A DNA stretch of 64,000 nucleotides from Chryseobacterium sp. OV279 (GCF_900128945.1 NZ_FQUD01000002.1:710371-774370); one strand, 5' to 3'. Shown: positions 15,879 through 24,448, counted from the stretch's first letter. Notes: a model not told the origin generated them from the letters alone. Made by a program: numbers and translations.

Positions 15879-15905
15879 AAACGGGCTTTGGTCCGTTTTT
15901 TTTTG
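15879..15905 (+). terminator. Terminator after the ChaN-like gene
   Basis: The stem AAACGG/CCGTTT (15879-15884 with 15893-15898) is followed by ten T. The sequence around it, ATTCAATAG followed by a GGGCTTT hairpin, recurs at 49864-49890, so this terminator may derive from a dispersed repeat. Confidence 0.75.
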
Positions 15906-15969
15906 TTTAAAAATCCTGAACAGTTTGTATAAAACCTCCATTCCAGTTACCTGTTTGAGGGACATTATT

Positions 15970-15977
15970 TATCTTTG
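15970..15977 (+). promoter_or_regulatory. -7 promoter element of the deformylase-like gene
   Basis: TATCTTTG matches TAnnTTTG and lies 17 nt upstream of the ATG at 15995. Confidence 0.55.
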
Positions 15978-15994
15978 TATCACAAATAGTAAAA

Positions 15995-16624
15995 ATGAAA
16001 AAATTATCTTTTCTGCTTATCCTTTTTATTGGTTTTATCAACGCACAAAAGTTGACACCCGGTGAGATTTCGATCATTAATAAAGGGGATATCAATATGG
16101 CGATGCCAATTTATCAGACTACAGACGCTGATCAGCATAAAACTTTACTTAGCCTTTCCTCAGAAATCAACCCAGTGGAGCCTAATACCGCTGTTTTAGT
16201 GAAAAGAATGAAAGAATCTTTGCTTTCAACAGACGGTGGAGTAGGAATTGCGGCACCACAGGTCGGAATCAACAGAAAAGTGATTTGGGTACAGCGTTTT
16301 GACAAAGAAGGAAGTCCATTGGAATATTTCATCAATCCGGTGATTGTCTGGAGATCAGAATTACAGAATCTCGGCCCGGAAGGAGATTTATCCATTCCCG
16401 AATTCAGGGATCAGTTTTACAGAAGCAAAGTGATTCAGCTGGAATATGTGGATTTGAAAGGACAGAAATACTCAGAAATCGTGGAAGGCTTTACCGCAGT
16501 AATTTTTCAGCATGAAATAGACCATCTTTTCGGAATCCTGATTTCAGATAAAAAAGAAAAAGAGAAGAACGATTCTTATAAGAAAGTGGATGCTTTTAAA
16601 AAGAGTGATTCGACAACGAGATAA
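15995..16624 (+). CDS. Exported peptide deformylase-like protein with altered metal site
   Basis: This 209-residue protein has a clear signal peptide (MKKLSFLLILFIGFINAQ) followed by a peptide deformylase domain. Motif 1 is intact (GVGIAAPQ, 82-89) and motif 3 is intact (HEIDH, 173-177). Motif 2 reads EGDLS (129-133) instead of EGCLS, so the cysteine that binds the catalytic metal is aspartate (residue 131). Ordinary deformylases act on new polypeptides in the cytoplasm; an exported one cannot do that job. It may have altered metal use, another amide substrate, or no catalysis. The gene has its own promoter next to the heme island. Confidence 0.85.
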   Translation: MKKLSFLLILFIGFINAQKLTPGEISIINKGDINMAMPIYQTTDADQHKTLLSLSSEINPVEPNTAVLVKRMKESLLSTDGGVGIAAPQVGINRKVIWVQRFDKEGSPLEYFINPVIVWRSELQNLGPEGDLSIPEFRDQFYRSKVIQLEYVDLKGQKYSEIVEGFTAVIFQHEIDHLFGILISDKKEKEKNDSYKKVDAFKKSDSTTR

Positions 16625-16690
16625 TTGTTTTTTTCTAAATATAAATTCAATTTTTCTTTAAGTTTTTACCATACTTTTTTAATAGAATAA

Positions 16691-17413
16691 TTACTTTTTG
16701 TTTCTTGTATATGTACATTTCGGGAAATTACTACAGCCCCAGAAAGATCCATATTGACCATTTCTTTTAATAAGGTTCCCCCCACAATCTGGACATGAAA
16801 TATTTCGGTTGATAGTAGAGTTGGCTATTATTTTTTTATCTTCAGTACGGTTGTTTTTCCTTGCAGTGAGGATTGTTGCGACAATTTCGTTCCTGGTCCG
16901 TTCATATATATAGGCAGAGTCATATTTTTTTATGGTTTTGATTAACTTATTGGTATAAACAACATCAGTATATGTTTTGGTCTTTAGGGTTGCCCTTTTT
17001 GTAAATGTAATTATTGAGTAATATCGTAAATAAGGATAGTTTTTCAGGACGTGTTTTAAAGCATAAATATGACCCTGATTTTGTAAAATAGGATTGTAAA
17101 ACTTACGTCTGTACTTATAAATAACCTGAAACCAATACCTGTCTTTTTCATAGCCTAAAATCCAGCCTTTATAATTCTTGGTTTCAATAACGAATATTCC
17201 ATAATCTGAAACAATAATGTGATCTATTTGTGAAATGGAGCCTTTAATCTTTAATTCTATATTATTCAGGACAATATATTCTTTATTGTTTAATCTTTTA
17301 AGAATTTCAGAAACCCTGCGTTCACCAATATACCCCTTTATTTTTGGAGTGTAATATCTAATGATTAAGTACAGGATGCCTAAGATAAAAATGATTAAAA
17401 AACTACTGTCCAT
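16691..17413 (-). CDS. NERD domain protein with C-terminal topoisomerase-type zinc finger
   Basis: This 240-residue protein has an N-terminal membrane helix (residues 2-20), a NERD nuclease-related domain (about 28-140) and a C-terminal C4 zinc finger. The NERD part shows GERRV (30-34), QIDHIIV (62-68) and FVIETKN (74-80), giving candidate PD-(D/E)xK residues D64, E77 and K79. The zinc finger cysteines are C207, C210, C227 and C233, as in topoisomerase I tails. It is probably a membrane-tethered DNA-binding or nuclease-like protein of unknown role. It stands alone on the minus strand, and base composition is more AT-rich than its neighbours. Confidence 0.85.
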   Translation of the reverse strand: MDSSFLIIFILGILYLIIRYYTPKIKGYIGERRVSEILKRLNNKEYIVLNNIELKIKGSISQIDHIIVSDYGIFVIETKNYKGWILGYEKDRYWFQVIYKYRRKFYNPILQNQGHIYALKHVLKNYPYLRYYSIITFTKRATLKTKTYTDVVYTNKLIKTIKKYDSAYIYERTRNEIVATILTARKNNRTEDKKIIANSTINRNISCPDCGGNLIKRNGQYGSFWGCSNFPKCTYTRNKK

Positions 17414-17464
17414 GCTGTTTTTACACTATTTCTGTTGATGTTTTTTTGTTTTCCATTAGTAAAT

Positions 17465-17496
17465 AAAAAATCTGTCTCCAAAGAAACAGATTTTTT
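17465..17496. terminator. Terminator after the Ohr operon
   Basis: The 11-bp stem AAAAAATCTGT/ACAGATTTTTT around a 10-nt loop lies just downstream of the minus-strand ohr gene. T-runs on both sides allow termination in either direction. Confidence 0.8.
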
Positions 17497-17514
17497 ATTA
17501 AAAAGGAATTAAAC

Positions 17515-17937
17515 TTAGTTATTCGTAACCACAATTTTCACCTCCATATTATTTCTCGTCGCATTGGAATATGGGCAAATCTGGTGTGCTTTTTCCGTCA
17601 AGGCCTGTGCTTCTTCGATAGAAACTCCGGGAATATTCACATCCAGTTCTGCTGCCAGACCGAAACCACCATTTTCAATCTGTCCGATGCTGATCTTAGC
17701 AGTTACGGTTGTTTCTCCTGTTTTGGTTTTCGCTAAACTGATCACTCTGTTAAGCGCACTGTCAAAACAAGCCGAATATCCGGCTGCAAAAAGCATTTCA
17801 GGATTGGCAAAATCATCATTACCACCACCTAAAGCTTTAGGCATTCTTACTTCAAGATCCAAAACTCCGTTTTCACTTTTTACATGGCCGTTTCTTCCGC
17901 CCTGTGCAGTTACCTGTGTTGTATATAACGTTTTCAT
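17515..17937 (-). CDS. ohr: Organic hydroperoxide resistance protein (Ohr)
   Basis: This 140-residue OsmC/Ohr family thiol peroxidase reduces organic hydroperoxides using two cysteines. Both are present: C57 in GYSACF and C121 in HQICPYSNA. The N-terminus MKTLYTTQVTAQGGRNG is typical of Ohr rather than OsmC. The gene starts directly after the stop codon of the OhrR-type regulator gene (TAA-ATG), so the two are translated together and controlled by the same redox sensor. Confidence 0.92.
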   Translation of the reverse strand: MKTLYTTQVTAQGGRNGHVKSENGVLDLEVRMPKALGGGNDDFANPEMLFAAGYSACFDSALNRVISLAKTKTGETTVTAKISIGQIENGGFGLAAELDVNIPGVSIEEAQALTEKAHQICPYSNATRNNMEVKIVVTNN

Positions 17938-18372
17938 TTATTTTTCTATTTTGTTTAATATTTTTTGGATAGTTTCCTTAAGATGAATAAGATCTTCTGT
18001 TTCTACTCCGATCTTATTCTGTATTTTTCCGGGAATTTCACATGCTTTTTGCTGCAGTTTTTTCCCAGCTTCAGTTAGGAAAACTTCAACAACTCTTTCA
18101 TCCTCTTTTTTTCTTTTTCGGTCGATGATTCCCTTGCTCTCCAGTCTTTTTAGAAGAGGCGTTAAAGTTCCACTGTCCAGAAAAAGTTTGTCACCGATAT
18201 GGCTGACTGCAAGACCGTCGTTTTCCCATAATACCATCAAAACGAGATACTGCGGATACGTAATGTCAATTTCATCAAGAAACGGACGGTAAAGTCCCGT
18301 AATCTCTTTCGCAATCACATAAAGCGGAAAGCAGATCTGGTTGTCTAGTTGTAACGATTTTGAATTTTCCAT
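17938..18372 (-). CDS. ohrR: MarR family redox regulator (OhrR-like)
   Basis: This MarR-type winged-helix repressor is 144 residues from the ATG at 18372; an upstream ATG at 18384 would add MLSL. The reactive cysteine is at position 14 in LDNQICFPLYV, the place of Cys15 in OhrR. The DNA-binding part includes HIGDKLFLDSGTLTPLLKRLE and the wing KRKKEDERVVEVFLT. It should lose DNA binding on oxidation by organic peroxides. It is the middle gene of a minus-strand operon: nitroreductase, ohrR, ohr. Confidence 0.9.
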   Translation of the reverse strand: MENSKSLQLDNQICFPLYVIAKEITGLYRPFLDEIDITYPQYLVLMVLWENDGLAVSHIGDKLFLDSGTLTPLLKRLESKGIIDRKRKKEDERVVEVFLTEAGKKLQQKACEIPGKIQNKIGVETEDLIHLKETIQKILNKIEK

Positions 18373-18405
18373 AAGGCTGAGCATGAAAGGTTTGTTGTGA
18401 ATATA

Positions 18406-19038
18406 TTACTTTTTGATGATGAATTCCTCCATAGGAACTCTTACTTTTTTCATCGTTGAAAGCCAGTCTTTTTCTTCATCTCTATACCCAAGATACAGAA
18501 GGCTGACACTTTTTAATCCTAATTCTTTTAATCCAAGAATTTCATCTACCACTTCATTGCTGAATCCTTCTGCCGGCGTACTGTCGATTTTTAATTCCGC
18601 AGCCTGAGCCAAAGCAAACCCTAAAGCAATATAAGTCTGGCGGGCTGTATGGGCAAAATGTTCCGCAGAAGTCTGATTGCCATACATTTGTTTAAGCATA
18701 TCCGTATAGCTTCCAAAGCGGCCCTGTGGCAGTTCTCTTACATCGGTATGATGGTCATACACTTTATCAATTTTTTCATTGGAGTAGCTGTCCCATGCGG
18801 CAAAGACCAAAACGTGTGAAGAATCTTTCATCACTTCAGGGTTTAAAGCTCCGGCTACCATTTTTTCTTTTAATTCCTGATTTTCCACTACAATGATACG
18901 GAAAGGCTGAAGTCCGGATGAAGTAGGAGCCAGTCTCGCTGCTTCTAAAATAGTATTAAGATCTTCCTGTGATACTTTTTTTGACGGATCATAAGCTTTT
19001 ACAGCGTGTCTCCATTGTAAGTCTTGTATTAATGACAT
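18406..19038 (-). CDS. NAD(P)H-dependent nitroreductase family protein
   Basis: This 210-residue FMN-dependent oxidoreductase resembles NfsB-type enzymes. It shows RHAVKAYDPSKKVSQEDL at the N-terminus, the FMN-contact segment RLAPTSSGLQPFRIIVV, and AEHFAHTARQTYIALGFALA with the LLYLGYRDEEKDW C-terminal part. It reduces quinones or nitroaromatics with NAD(P)H. It lies first in the operon with ohrR and ohr, so it is probably induced by organic peroxides together with them. Confidence 0.9.
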   Translation of the reverse strand: MSLIQDLQWRHAVKAYDPSKKVSQEDLNTILEAARLAPTSSGLQPFRIIVVENQELKEKMVAGALNPEVMKDSSHVLVFAAWDSYSNEKIDKVYDHHTDVRELPQGRFGSYTDMLKQMYGNQTSAEHFAHTARQTYIALGFALAQAAELKIDSTPAEGFSNEVVDEILGLKELGLKSVSLLYLGYRDEEKDWLSTMKKVRVPMEEFIIKK

Positions 19039-19109
19039 TTCTATTATTTTAAATTATACTTCTTTATTTAATCATCCCGGAAAAAAAATCCGGAGATGAA
19101 TTTCTTTAG

Positions 19110-19139
19110 CAAATGTATGACTAATTAGATTGTGTGCAA
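19110..19139 (-). promoter_or_regulatory. Promoter of the nitroreductase-ohrR-ohr operon
   Basis: On the minus strand the -33 triplet TTG (19137-19139) is separated by 19 nt from TACATTTG (19110-19117), a textbook Bacteroidota promoter. The leader would be about 65 nt. Confidence 0.65.
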
Positions 19140-19140
19140 T
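19129..19140. promoter_or_regulatory. Candidate OhrR operator
   Basis: The palindrome ATTGTGTGCAAT has arms ATTG and CAAT and overlaps the -33 element. Position and symmetry fit an autoregulatory MarR-family site, but one site in one promoter is weak evidence. Confidence 0.35.
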
Positions 19141-19194
19141 TTAATTTTGATAGATTTAATTTATAGCGATCTTAGAAGAAACCGAAAATAGGGA

Positions 19195-19500
19195 TATTAC
19201 GGGTTGAAGAGTTTGAGGGTTTAGATTTTGAGGGTTTGAGGGTTTTAGAGTAGATGAGTTTGAAAGAGGGTTGCTAGTTTCTGGTTGCTAGTTTAAAATA
19301 ACATTGCATAATTATAGTTACATCATATTTTATATCTGTTGTCTGAAATCTGAAGTCTAAAATCTGAAATCTTGTGTCTGCAATAAAAATTCACCTTTCA
19401 CTTGCGAAGCAAAATTCACCATTGACATTTCTAAATGGTAGCCTCAACCTAAAATCAGATATCTAAAACAAATGTTTTATCCCGAACTCACGTTAAAACA
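19195..19500. repeat. Gene-poor region with dispersed intergenic repeats
   Basis: This region holds word-like repeats shared with other gaps in the window. They are GGTTTGAGGGTTT runs (19205-19240), GGTTGCTAGTTTAAAATAAC (19284-19303), a CACTTGCGAAGCAAAATTCA unit (19399-19418) and TATCCCGAACTCA (19479-19491). The third recurs inverted at 55766-55805, the second inverted near 55891-55909, and the fourth near 39193-39206 with one change. No gene is visible. Confidence 0.5.
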
Positions 19501-19503
19501 ATA

Positions 19504-19537
19504 AAAATCCCCATCATTCTCTGTGATGGGGGATTTT
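19504..19537. terminator. Intrinsic terminator near the small lipoprotein gene
   Basis: The 13-14 bp stem AAAATCCCCATCA/TGATGGGGGATTTT around TTCTCTG lies downstream of the minus-strand lipoprotein gene ending at 19612. Confidence 0.8.
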
Positions 19538-19611
19538 GAAGGATGTGGTTGGTTTTTTTCATCGGCCTGCTTTAAGTGCAGTATTTCGATTGGAAGGAGA
19601 GGAAATCCTTG

Positions 19612-19923
19612 TTAGGGAATTTCATTCACCTGTTTGATAATATTGGTGTTATTTTCTATACCTATATTATATGCTTTTCCTCTTTTTTTACTCTGGCTTG
19701 TTTTTTCCAGAAGGGCTTTATAATCTTCCGACTTTTTAGACAGGTAAAAGATCTGTGGACTTATTCCAATGGATACACGGGTGAATTCCTCCGGTTTTTC
19801 CGGATCTTCAGTGACATCAGTGATGACAGAGTTATTATACCAGGTCAGGTTCTGTGAACTTGAGTTTCCGGAACAGGATGTGATCATAAATAGTAGTAAT
19901 AGTATATAAGTCCAGGGTTTCAT
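19612..19923 (-). CDS. Small lipoprotein downstream of protein-glutaminase
   Basis: This 103-residue protein has a type II signal peptide with lipobox ITSC (Cys17). The mature part has a disordered Ser/Asn linker and a mixed helical C-terminus with many Lys and Glu. I do not recognise the family. It starts 67 bp after the stop of the protein-glutaminase gene on the same strand, with no strong terminator between them, so the two are probably co-transcribed. A protective or accessory role toward the enzyme is possible but rests on position only. Confidence 0.7.
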   Translation of the reverse strand: MKPWTYILLLLFMITSCSGNSSSQNLTWYNNSVITDVTEDPEKPEEFTRVSIGISPQIFYLSKKSEDYKALLEKTSQSKKRGKAYNIGIENNTNIIKQVNEIP

Positions 19924-19990
19924 AGAAAAAATATTTAGTAAACAGCTCCTGCAATTAAATTATTAAAACGGCAGAAGCTGTATAAGTTAA

Positions 19991-20953
19991 TTAAAATCCA
20001 CAGCTTCCAACATTTGGAGCCGGAGATGGAGAACATCCTGAAAGTGATGAGAATATCGTCAGTACACAATTCGTGTTCACTAAGTTATTGTCATACAGGT
20101 AAGAATTGGAAGGGCTTCTGTAGTACACATTTCCTGCAGTATTAGCATAAGAAGATACTGATGCAGATCCACATGTCGTGTTGATACAGGCGTTTCTCCA
20201 TGCTGTATCCGTTACAGGTCCGCTAGGGAACAGAGAAGGATCAATGATTCTTTTTTCAGTAACGCCGGATGCATTTTTATAGCTTACCAGAATGGCAACG
20301 TGATAACTCCATGCAACGCAGCAGGTACCGGTAGAAGCTTTTAAGTTTCCGTATACAAATTGTTTTTCACAATCGTAGCCGTTGTTGATCAGGATTTGTC
20401 TCATTTTGTGAGCTCTTGCATAGCATCCGTCTACAGGATATCTGAAGGTAATACATGGCGAAGATGCTGTAGAAGTACCGCAAGCCTGATTTTTGATCAG
20501 GGCAAACATGCTGTTCAGGGTAGCTACGTTAGGCAGAACGCTGGTTAATTTGTTCGTTTCACTTTTAGCCTCTTTTGTATAAGCAGATTTGAAGAAACGT
20601 ACATCTTCTTCGCTTCCTTTTTCTACTTTCGCAATTTCATGCGTGTTTGGCTTGATGAAAACCTGAATTGGAGATTCGTTTTTCACGGCTTCTCTGATCA
20701 GGCTGATGTACGCTTCATTCTCCTTTGTAGGCGTGATGGTATAAAACTGAGCTGTAACGATGAAAGATACTTTCAGGGTACCGTTTTCATCTTCAATTCC
20801 TACAGGAATCGTTTTTCCAAGAGCTGTCAAAGGCTTGTTGCTCGTTTCGTTCTGACTCATTTGCTGTTCTGCGTTAGAGTCGTTACAGGCATTGAATGAC
20901 AAAGCTGCCACGAATACCATCATTGATAACAGAAATTTTCTCATAATTTTCAT
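19991..20953 (-). CDS. Pre-pro protein-glutaminase (protein deamidase)
   Basis: This 320-residue precursor corresponds to the secreted protein-glutaminase of Chryseobacterium proteolyticum, which deamidates glutamine side chains in proteins. It comprises a signal peptide (about 1-21), a propeptide (to residue 135) and a 185-residue mature enzyme beginning LTSVLPNVATLNS. The catalytic triad is C177 (DGCYARAH), H218 (SYHVAIL) and D238 (IIDPSLF). Without the 21-residue signal these become 156, 197 and 217, the numbers I recall for the known proenzyme. Ten further cysteines in the mature part suit disulfides. Total length equals that of the known precursor. It shares an apparent transcript with the small lipoprotein. 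Confidence 0.93.
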   Translation of the reverse strand: MKIMRKFLLSMMVFVAALSFNACNDSNAEQQMSQNETSNKPLTALGKTIPVGIEDENGTLKVSFIVTAQFYTITPTKENEAYISLIREAVKNESPIQVFIKPNTHEIAKVEKGSEEDVRFFKSAYTKEAKSETNKLTSVLPNVATLNSMFALIKNQACGTSTASSPCITFRYPVDGCYARAHKMRQILINNGYDCEKQFVYGNLKASTGTCCVAWSYHVAILVSYKNASGVTEKRIIDPSLFPSGPVTDTAWRNACINTTCGSASVSSYANTAGNVYYRSPSNSYLYDNNLVNTNCVLTIFSSLSGCSPSPAPNVGSCGF

Positions 20954-21576
20954 AGTTTGGTGGTTAGTAATAAAATGTATTGATCTAAGTTTTGGTGTGT
21001 GTCGTTTTCCAGTGAATAATAAAAAAATAGTTCACTTTAATGTGATATTAAAAGTAGACAAAAATAGTATACTGACAAATTATTTTTCAATAAAATGTTA
21101 ATTATTTTAACATATGCTTGAGTTAAACCTGTATTTTAGGGGTTTTGAATGGTTTTTTATTATTAATATATCGGTGGGGTTTCGATAATCGTAAAACCTA
21201 AATCGCAAGCAGAGAATGACAAGAAGTGTGTTTTGAGACTTAAAAATGTAAAAAACTACTAATTAAAACATATAAAAAATGTCTGCTTATCGTTTTAATT
21301 GTTTCATCATCGCAAGGGTAAACAAAGGTTTTTTGAAATGAAACAACTTTAATAAAGATAAACAAAGGCATTCTATTTAAGAGCGTAAAACAAAAAACAC
21401 CGGAAAAATCTCAAAAATTCAGAGGTTTTGATTGATGTGAAAATCTTGTATTTCGGAGATAAGTGAAACGCCTTTGTTTATCTTACTTTAAAGAAATTAA
21501 AATTAATTCTTTGTTTTTCTTTGTGTTAAAGAAAAAAAGCATTCTATATAATGACAACTCATTAAAATATAAAAAG
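20954..21576. other. AT-rich non-coding region with a 15-bp inverted repeat
   Basis: More than 600 bp separate the protein-glutaminase and lipB genes. The only clear structure is a perfect inverted repeat, AAGATAAACAAAGGC at 21355-21369 and GCCTTTGTTTATCTT at 21470-21484, with 100 bp between the arms. A further TAAACAAAGG word lies near 21319-21328. No coding potential is convincing; the frames at 20892-21101 and 21463-21789 look like chance. Confidence 0.5.
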
Positions 21577-21606
21577 AAAACCGACTGTAGAACTACGGCC
21601 GGTTTT
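21577..21606. terminator. Terminator after lipB
   Basis: The stem AAAACCGACTGTAG/CTACGGCCGGTTTT (13 of 14 pairs, one of them G-T) with loop AA lies downstream of the minus-strand lipB gene, with A/T runs on both sides. Confidence 0.75.
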
Positions 21607-21626
21607 TATTGTTATTGCGAAGAATA

Positions 21627-22355
21627 TTATTTGTTTACAAGCTCAGCGCCGAAAACATCTGCAAAGTGCTTTCTGATCTTAGCTTTTAAATCTTCCACTT
21701 CCTCAGTAGTCAGATCTCTTTCAAGTTCTCTTTTTACAGAAGTTACCTGCTTGTCTTTGATACCGCACGGAACAATATATTCAAAATAACGCATATCAGT
21801 ATTGACGTTTAAAGCAAAACCATGAAGCGTTACCCATCGTGATGCTTTCACACCCATTGCGCAGATTTTTCTGGCATAAGGTTTTCCCACATCCAGCCAA
21901 ACTCCGGTTTCGCCGGGTGAACGTTCTCCTTTGATTCCAAATTCACCAATGGCCCTGATGATCACTTCTTCCAGATTTCTCATATACAGATGAATATCCG
22001 TAAAGAAGTTTTCAAGATCCAGAACAGGATAGCCAACAATCTGTCCGAAACCATGATAAGTAATATCTCCACCACGGTTAACTTTCACAAAAGTGGCATC
22101 AATTTCTTTCAGTTTGTCGGTTCCGGCAAGCATATTTTCTTCATGACCGCTTTTTCCCAAAGTGTACACATGAGGATGTTCTACCAATAAGAAATGGTTG
22201 GATGTCGTCATGTGCTCTTCTGCCGGTAAATCACGGTTTTTAATTTTGGTATCAATGATATTTTTCATCAGACTCTCCTGATAATCCCAGGCGGGCTGAT
22301 ATTCTTTGATACCCAGATCTTCAAATTCTACTGATTTATTTTGATTTGTATTCAT
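21627..22355 (-). CDS. lipB: Octanoyltransferase LipB
   Basis: This 242-residue enzyme moves octanoyl groups from acyl carrier protein to lipoate-dependent enzymes, the first step of lipoate synthesis. Family motifs are LLVEHPHVYTLGKSGHEENM, VNRGGDITYHGFGQIVGYPV, the lysine segment KICAMGVKASRWVTLHG and the catalytic cysteine in YIVPCGIKDKQVTSV. It has a short Bacteroidota-type C-terminal helix. It is monocistronic on the minus strand, ending at the terminator at 21577-21606. Confidence 0.95.
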   Translation of the reverse strand: MNTNQNKSVEFEDLGIKEYQPAWDYQESLMKNIIDTKIKNRDLPAEEHMTTSNHFLLVEHPHVYTLGKSGHEENMLAGTDKLKEIDATFVKVNRGGDITYHGFGQIVGYPVLDLENFFTDIHLYMRNLEEVIIRAIGEFGIKGERSPGETGVWLDVGKPYARKICAMGVKASRWVTLHGFALNVNTDMRYFEYIVPCGIKDKQVTSVKRELERDLTTEEVEDLKAKIRKHFADVFGAELVNK

Positions 22356-22432
22356 ACGTTGCTGTCTGTTTTCTTAATGACCATGGAGTTGTGACGTCCT
22401 GCCATTTTTCTGACATACAAATTTAGTGAATT

Positions 22433-23167
22433 TTAACCTTTTATAGAATGGATAAAATCTATGGCAGCATTCTTCCAGTCTTTATGATTCAACAGCGTAT
22501 GCACAAAGGCTGTTCCGATAATTCCACCGTCTGCTTTTTCAGTTACATTTTCAAAATCTTCTTTAGATTTAATCCCGAAACCAATCATCACTGGATTCTT
22601 AATTGGAAGGGAAGCCAGTCTTGAAAGATAGTTTTCATTTTTCAGAACTGCATTGCCATTTCCGGTGGTTGACGATGAACTTACCGCATACAGAAACCCG
22701 GAACTTAAAGAATCTAAGTATAAAATTCTCTCGTCGGAAGTTTCAGGAGTTACCAGAAACGTAAAATTAAGGTTATACTTTTTTATGATCAGGTGATAAT
22801 TGTTTTCAAATTCAATCGGAGGAAGATCAGGAATGATAAGCCCCGAAACTCCGCTTTCCGAACATTCTTTACAGAACTCTTCAAAACCGAAACTCAAAAC
22901 CGGGTTGATATAGCCCATCAGAATAATAGGGATCTGTATTTTGTCTTTGACCGTTTTTAGTTGAGAAAACAGTTTTTCAATGGTCATTCCGTTCTTTAAA
23001 GCCTGCTCATGGGCCTGCTGGATCACCGGACCATCTGCTACCGGATCCGAATAAGGCATCCCGATTTCCATCATATCCGCTCCGGACTGCTGGATCAGTT
23101 GTATAATATCAGCGGTATCTTCCAGTTGCGGAATTCCTGCTGTGAAGTATATGTTTAGTTTTTTCAT
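22433..23167 (-). CDS. trpA: Tryptophan synthase alpha chain
   Basis: This 244-residue TIM-barrel subunit cleaves indole-3-glycerol phosphate to indole. Typical segments are MEIGMPYSDPVADGPVIQQA with the catalytic Asp region, PIILMGYINPVLSFGFEEF, GLIIPDLPPIEFEN and the phosphate-binding MIGFGIKSKEDFE ... GIIGTAFVHTL. It is the last gene of the trp operon, 92 bp after trpB. The gap holds an AT-rich inverted repeat (23181-23215 against 23249-23275, TTAGAAATTAGA type). Confidence 0.95.
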   Translation of the reverse strand: MKKLNIYFTAGIPQLEDTADIIQLIQQSGADMMEIGMPYSDPVADGPVIQQAHEQALKNGMTIEKLFSQLKTVKDKIQIPIILMGYINPVLSFGFEEFCKECSESGVSGLIIPDLPPIEFENNYHLIIKKYNLNFTFLVTPETSDERILYLDSLSSGFLYAVSSSSTTGNGNAVLKNENYLSRLASLPIKNPVMIGFGIKSKEDFENVTEKADGGIIGTAFVHTLLNHKDWKNAAIDFIHSIKG

Positions 23168-23259
23168 TGTTATAATAGATGTTAGAAATTAGAAATTAGA
23201 GATTAGAAGTTAGAAGAGGTATTATAAATTGGAGGTGCTAAAGGACTAATTTCTAATCT

Positions 23260-24444
23260 CTAGCTTCTAATTTCTCTTAAATACGTTTCCATATCCTTAT
23301 CCCCACGTCCGCTCAGGCAGATCACGACAATATCATTTTCCTTAAATTTCTTCTTATCCAAAACGGCGAGAGCATGAGAACTTTCCAGCGCCGGGATAAT
23401 TCCTTCCAGTTTTGTCAGTTCAAAAGCAGACTGTAAGGCTTCCTCATCATTGATGCTGAAAAACTCAGCGCGTTTTTCTTTAAATAAATGAGCATGAAAC
23501 GGCCCGATTCCCGGATAGTCAAGTCCTGCAGAGATCGAGTGGGGCTCAATAACCTGTCCGTCTCCTGTTTGCATCACAAGACTTTTGCTTCCATGAAGAA
23601 CGCCTAATGTTCCCAGGAAAGTAGTTGCAGCTGATTTTCCGGAATCAACGCCTAATCCGCCAGCTTCCGCAGCAATGATTTTCACTTCTTTTTCTTCCAC
23701 AAAATGATAGAAAGTTCCCGCTGCATTACTTCCTCCACCTACACAGGCGATCACATAATCCGGATTTTCCCTTCCTATTTTCTCCTTCAGTTGCTCCCTG
23801 ATCTCTTTTGAAATAATACTTTGAAACCTAGCCACTAAATCAGGAAACGGATGAGGACCTACCACACTTCCGATTACGTAGTGGGTTGTCACAGGATTAT
23901 TGATCCAGTCTCTAAGAGCTTCATTCACTGCGTCTTTCAGTGTTTTTGAACCTGAGGTTGCAGGGATGACTTCTGCACCCAGCATTTTCATTCTTGCAAC
24001 ATTCGGAGCCTGTCGCTGGATGTCGATTTCACCCATATAGACGATACATTCCAGACCCAGTAAAGCACAGGCCGTAGCGGTAGCCACGCCATGCTGTCCG
24101 GCACCGGTTTCAGCAATAATTCTGGTTTTCCCCAAACGTTTTGCTAAAAGAACCTGTCCCAGGGCATTGTTGATTTTATGGGCTCCCGTATGGTTGAGGT
24201 CTTCTCGTTTTAAATAGATCTGAGTATTGTATTTGTGACTTAAATTCTTAGCGAAATAGAGTGGTGTAGCACGTCCAACATAGTTTTTAAGCAGGTCCTG
24301 ATACTCATTCTGAAACTCCTCGGATTCTATGATCTCAAGATAATTTTTCTGCAGTTCCTCTACATTCGGGTACAACATTTCTGGGATGAAAGCGCCTCCG
24401 AATTCACCATAATATCCGTGTTCATCAGGGTTTTTATAATTCAT
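23260..24444 (-). CDS. trpB: Tryptophan synthase beta chain
   Basis: This 394-residue PLP enzyme condenses indole with serine. It has the PLP lysine K90 in [14 protein letters not shown], the [15 protein letters not shown] segment, the glycine-rich phosphate-binding loop [15 protein letters not shown] and the C-terminal [12 protein letters not shown]. The length is normal. It follows two guest genes of the trp operon, the GNAT-type gene ending only 4 bp upstream. Confidence 0.96.
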   Translation of the reverse strand: MNYKNPDEHGYYGEFGGAFIPEMLYPNVEELQKNYLEIIESEEFQNEYQDLLKNYVGRATPLYFAKNLSHKYNTQIYLKREDLNHTGAHKINNALGQVLLAKRLGKTRIIAETGAGQHGVATATACALLGLECIVYMGEIDIQRQAPNVARMKMLGAEVIPATSGSKTLKDAVNEALRDWINNPVTTHYVIGSVVGPHPFPDLVARFQSIISKEIREQLKEKIGRENPDYVIACVGGGSNAAGTFYHFVEEKEVKIIAAEAGGLGVDSGKSAATTFLGTLGVLHGSKSLVMQTGDGQVIEPHSISAGLDYPGIGPFHAHLFKEKRAEFFSINDEEALQSAFELTKLEGIIPALESSHALAVLDKKKFKENDIVVICLSGRGDKDMETYLREIRS

Positions 24445-24448
24445 TGTA

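Noticed and set aside
16625-16690. Fur-like box in TTTTTTTCTAAATATAAATT near 16627
   Set aside because: It matches only part of one half-site and lies between convergent gene ends, not in a promoter.
20892-21101. 69-codon plus frame upstream of the protein-glutaminase gene
   Set aside because: It overlaps the start of that gene on the other strand and shows no protein-like features.
21463-21789. 108-codon plus-strand frame overlapping the end of lipB
   Set aside because: It runs through the lipB terminator and antisense to lipB, and has low-complexity Lys/Ser content.
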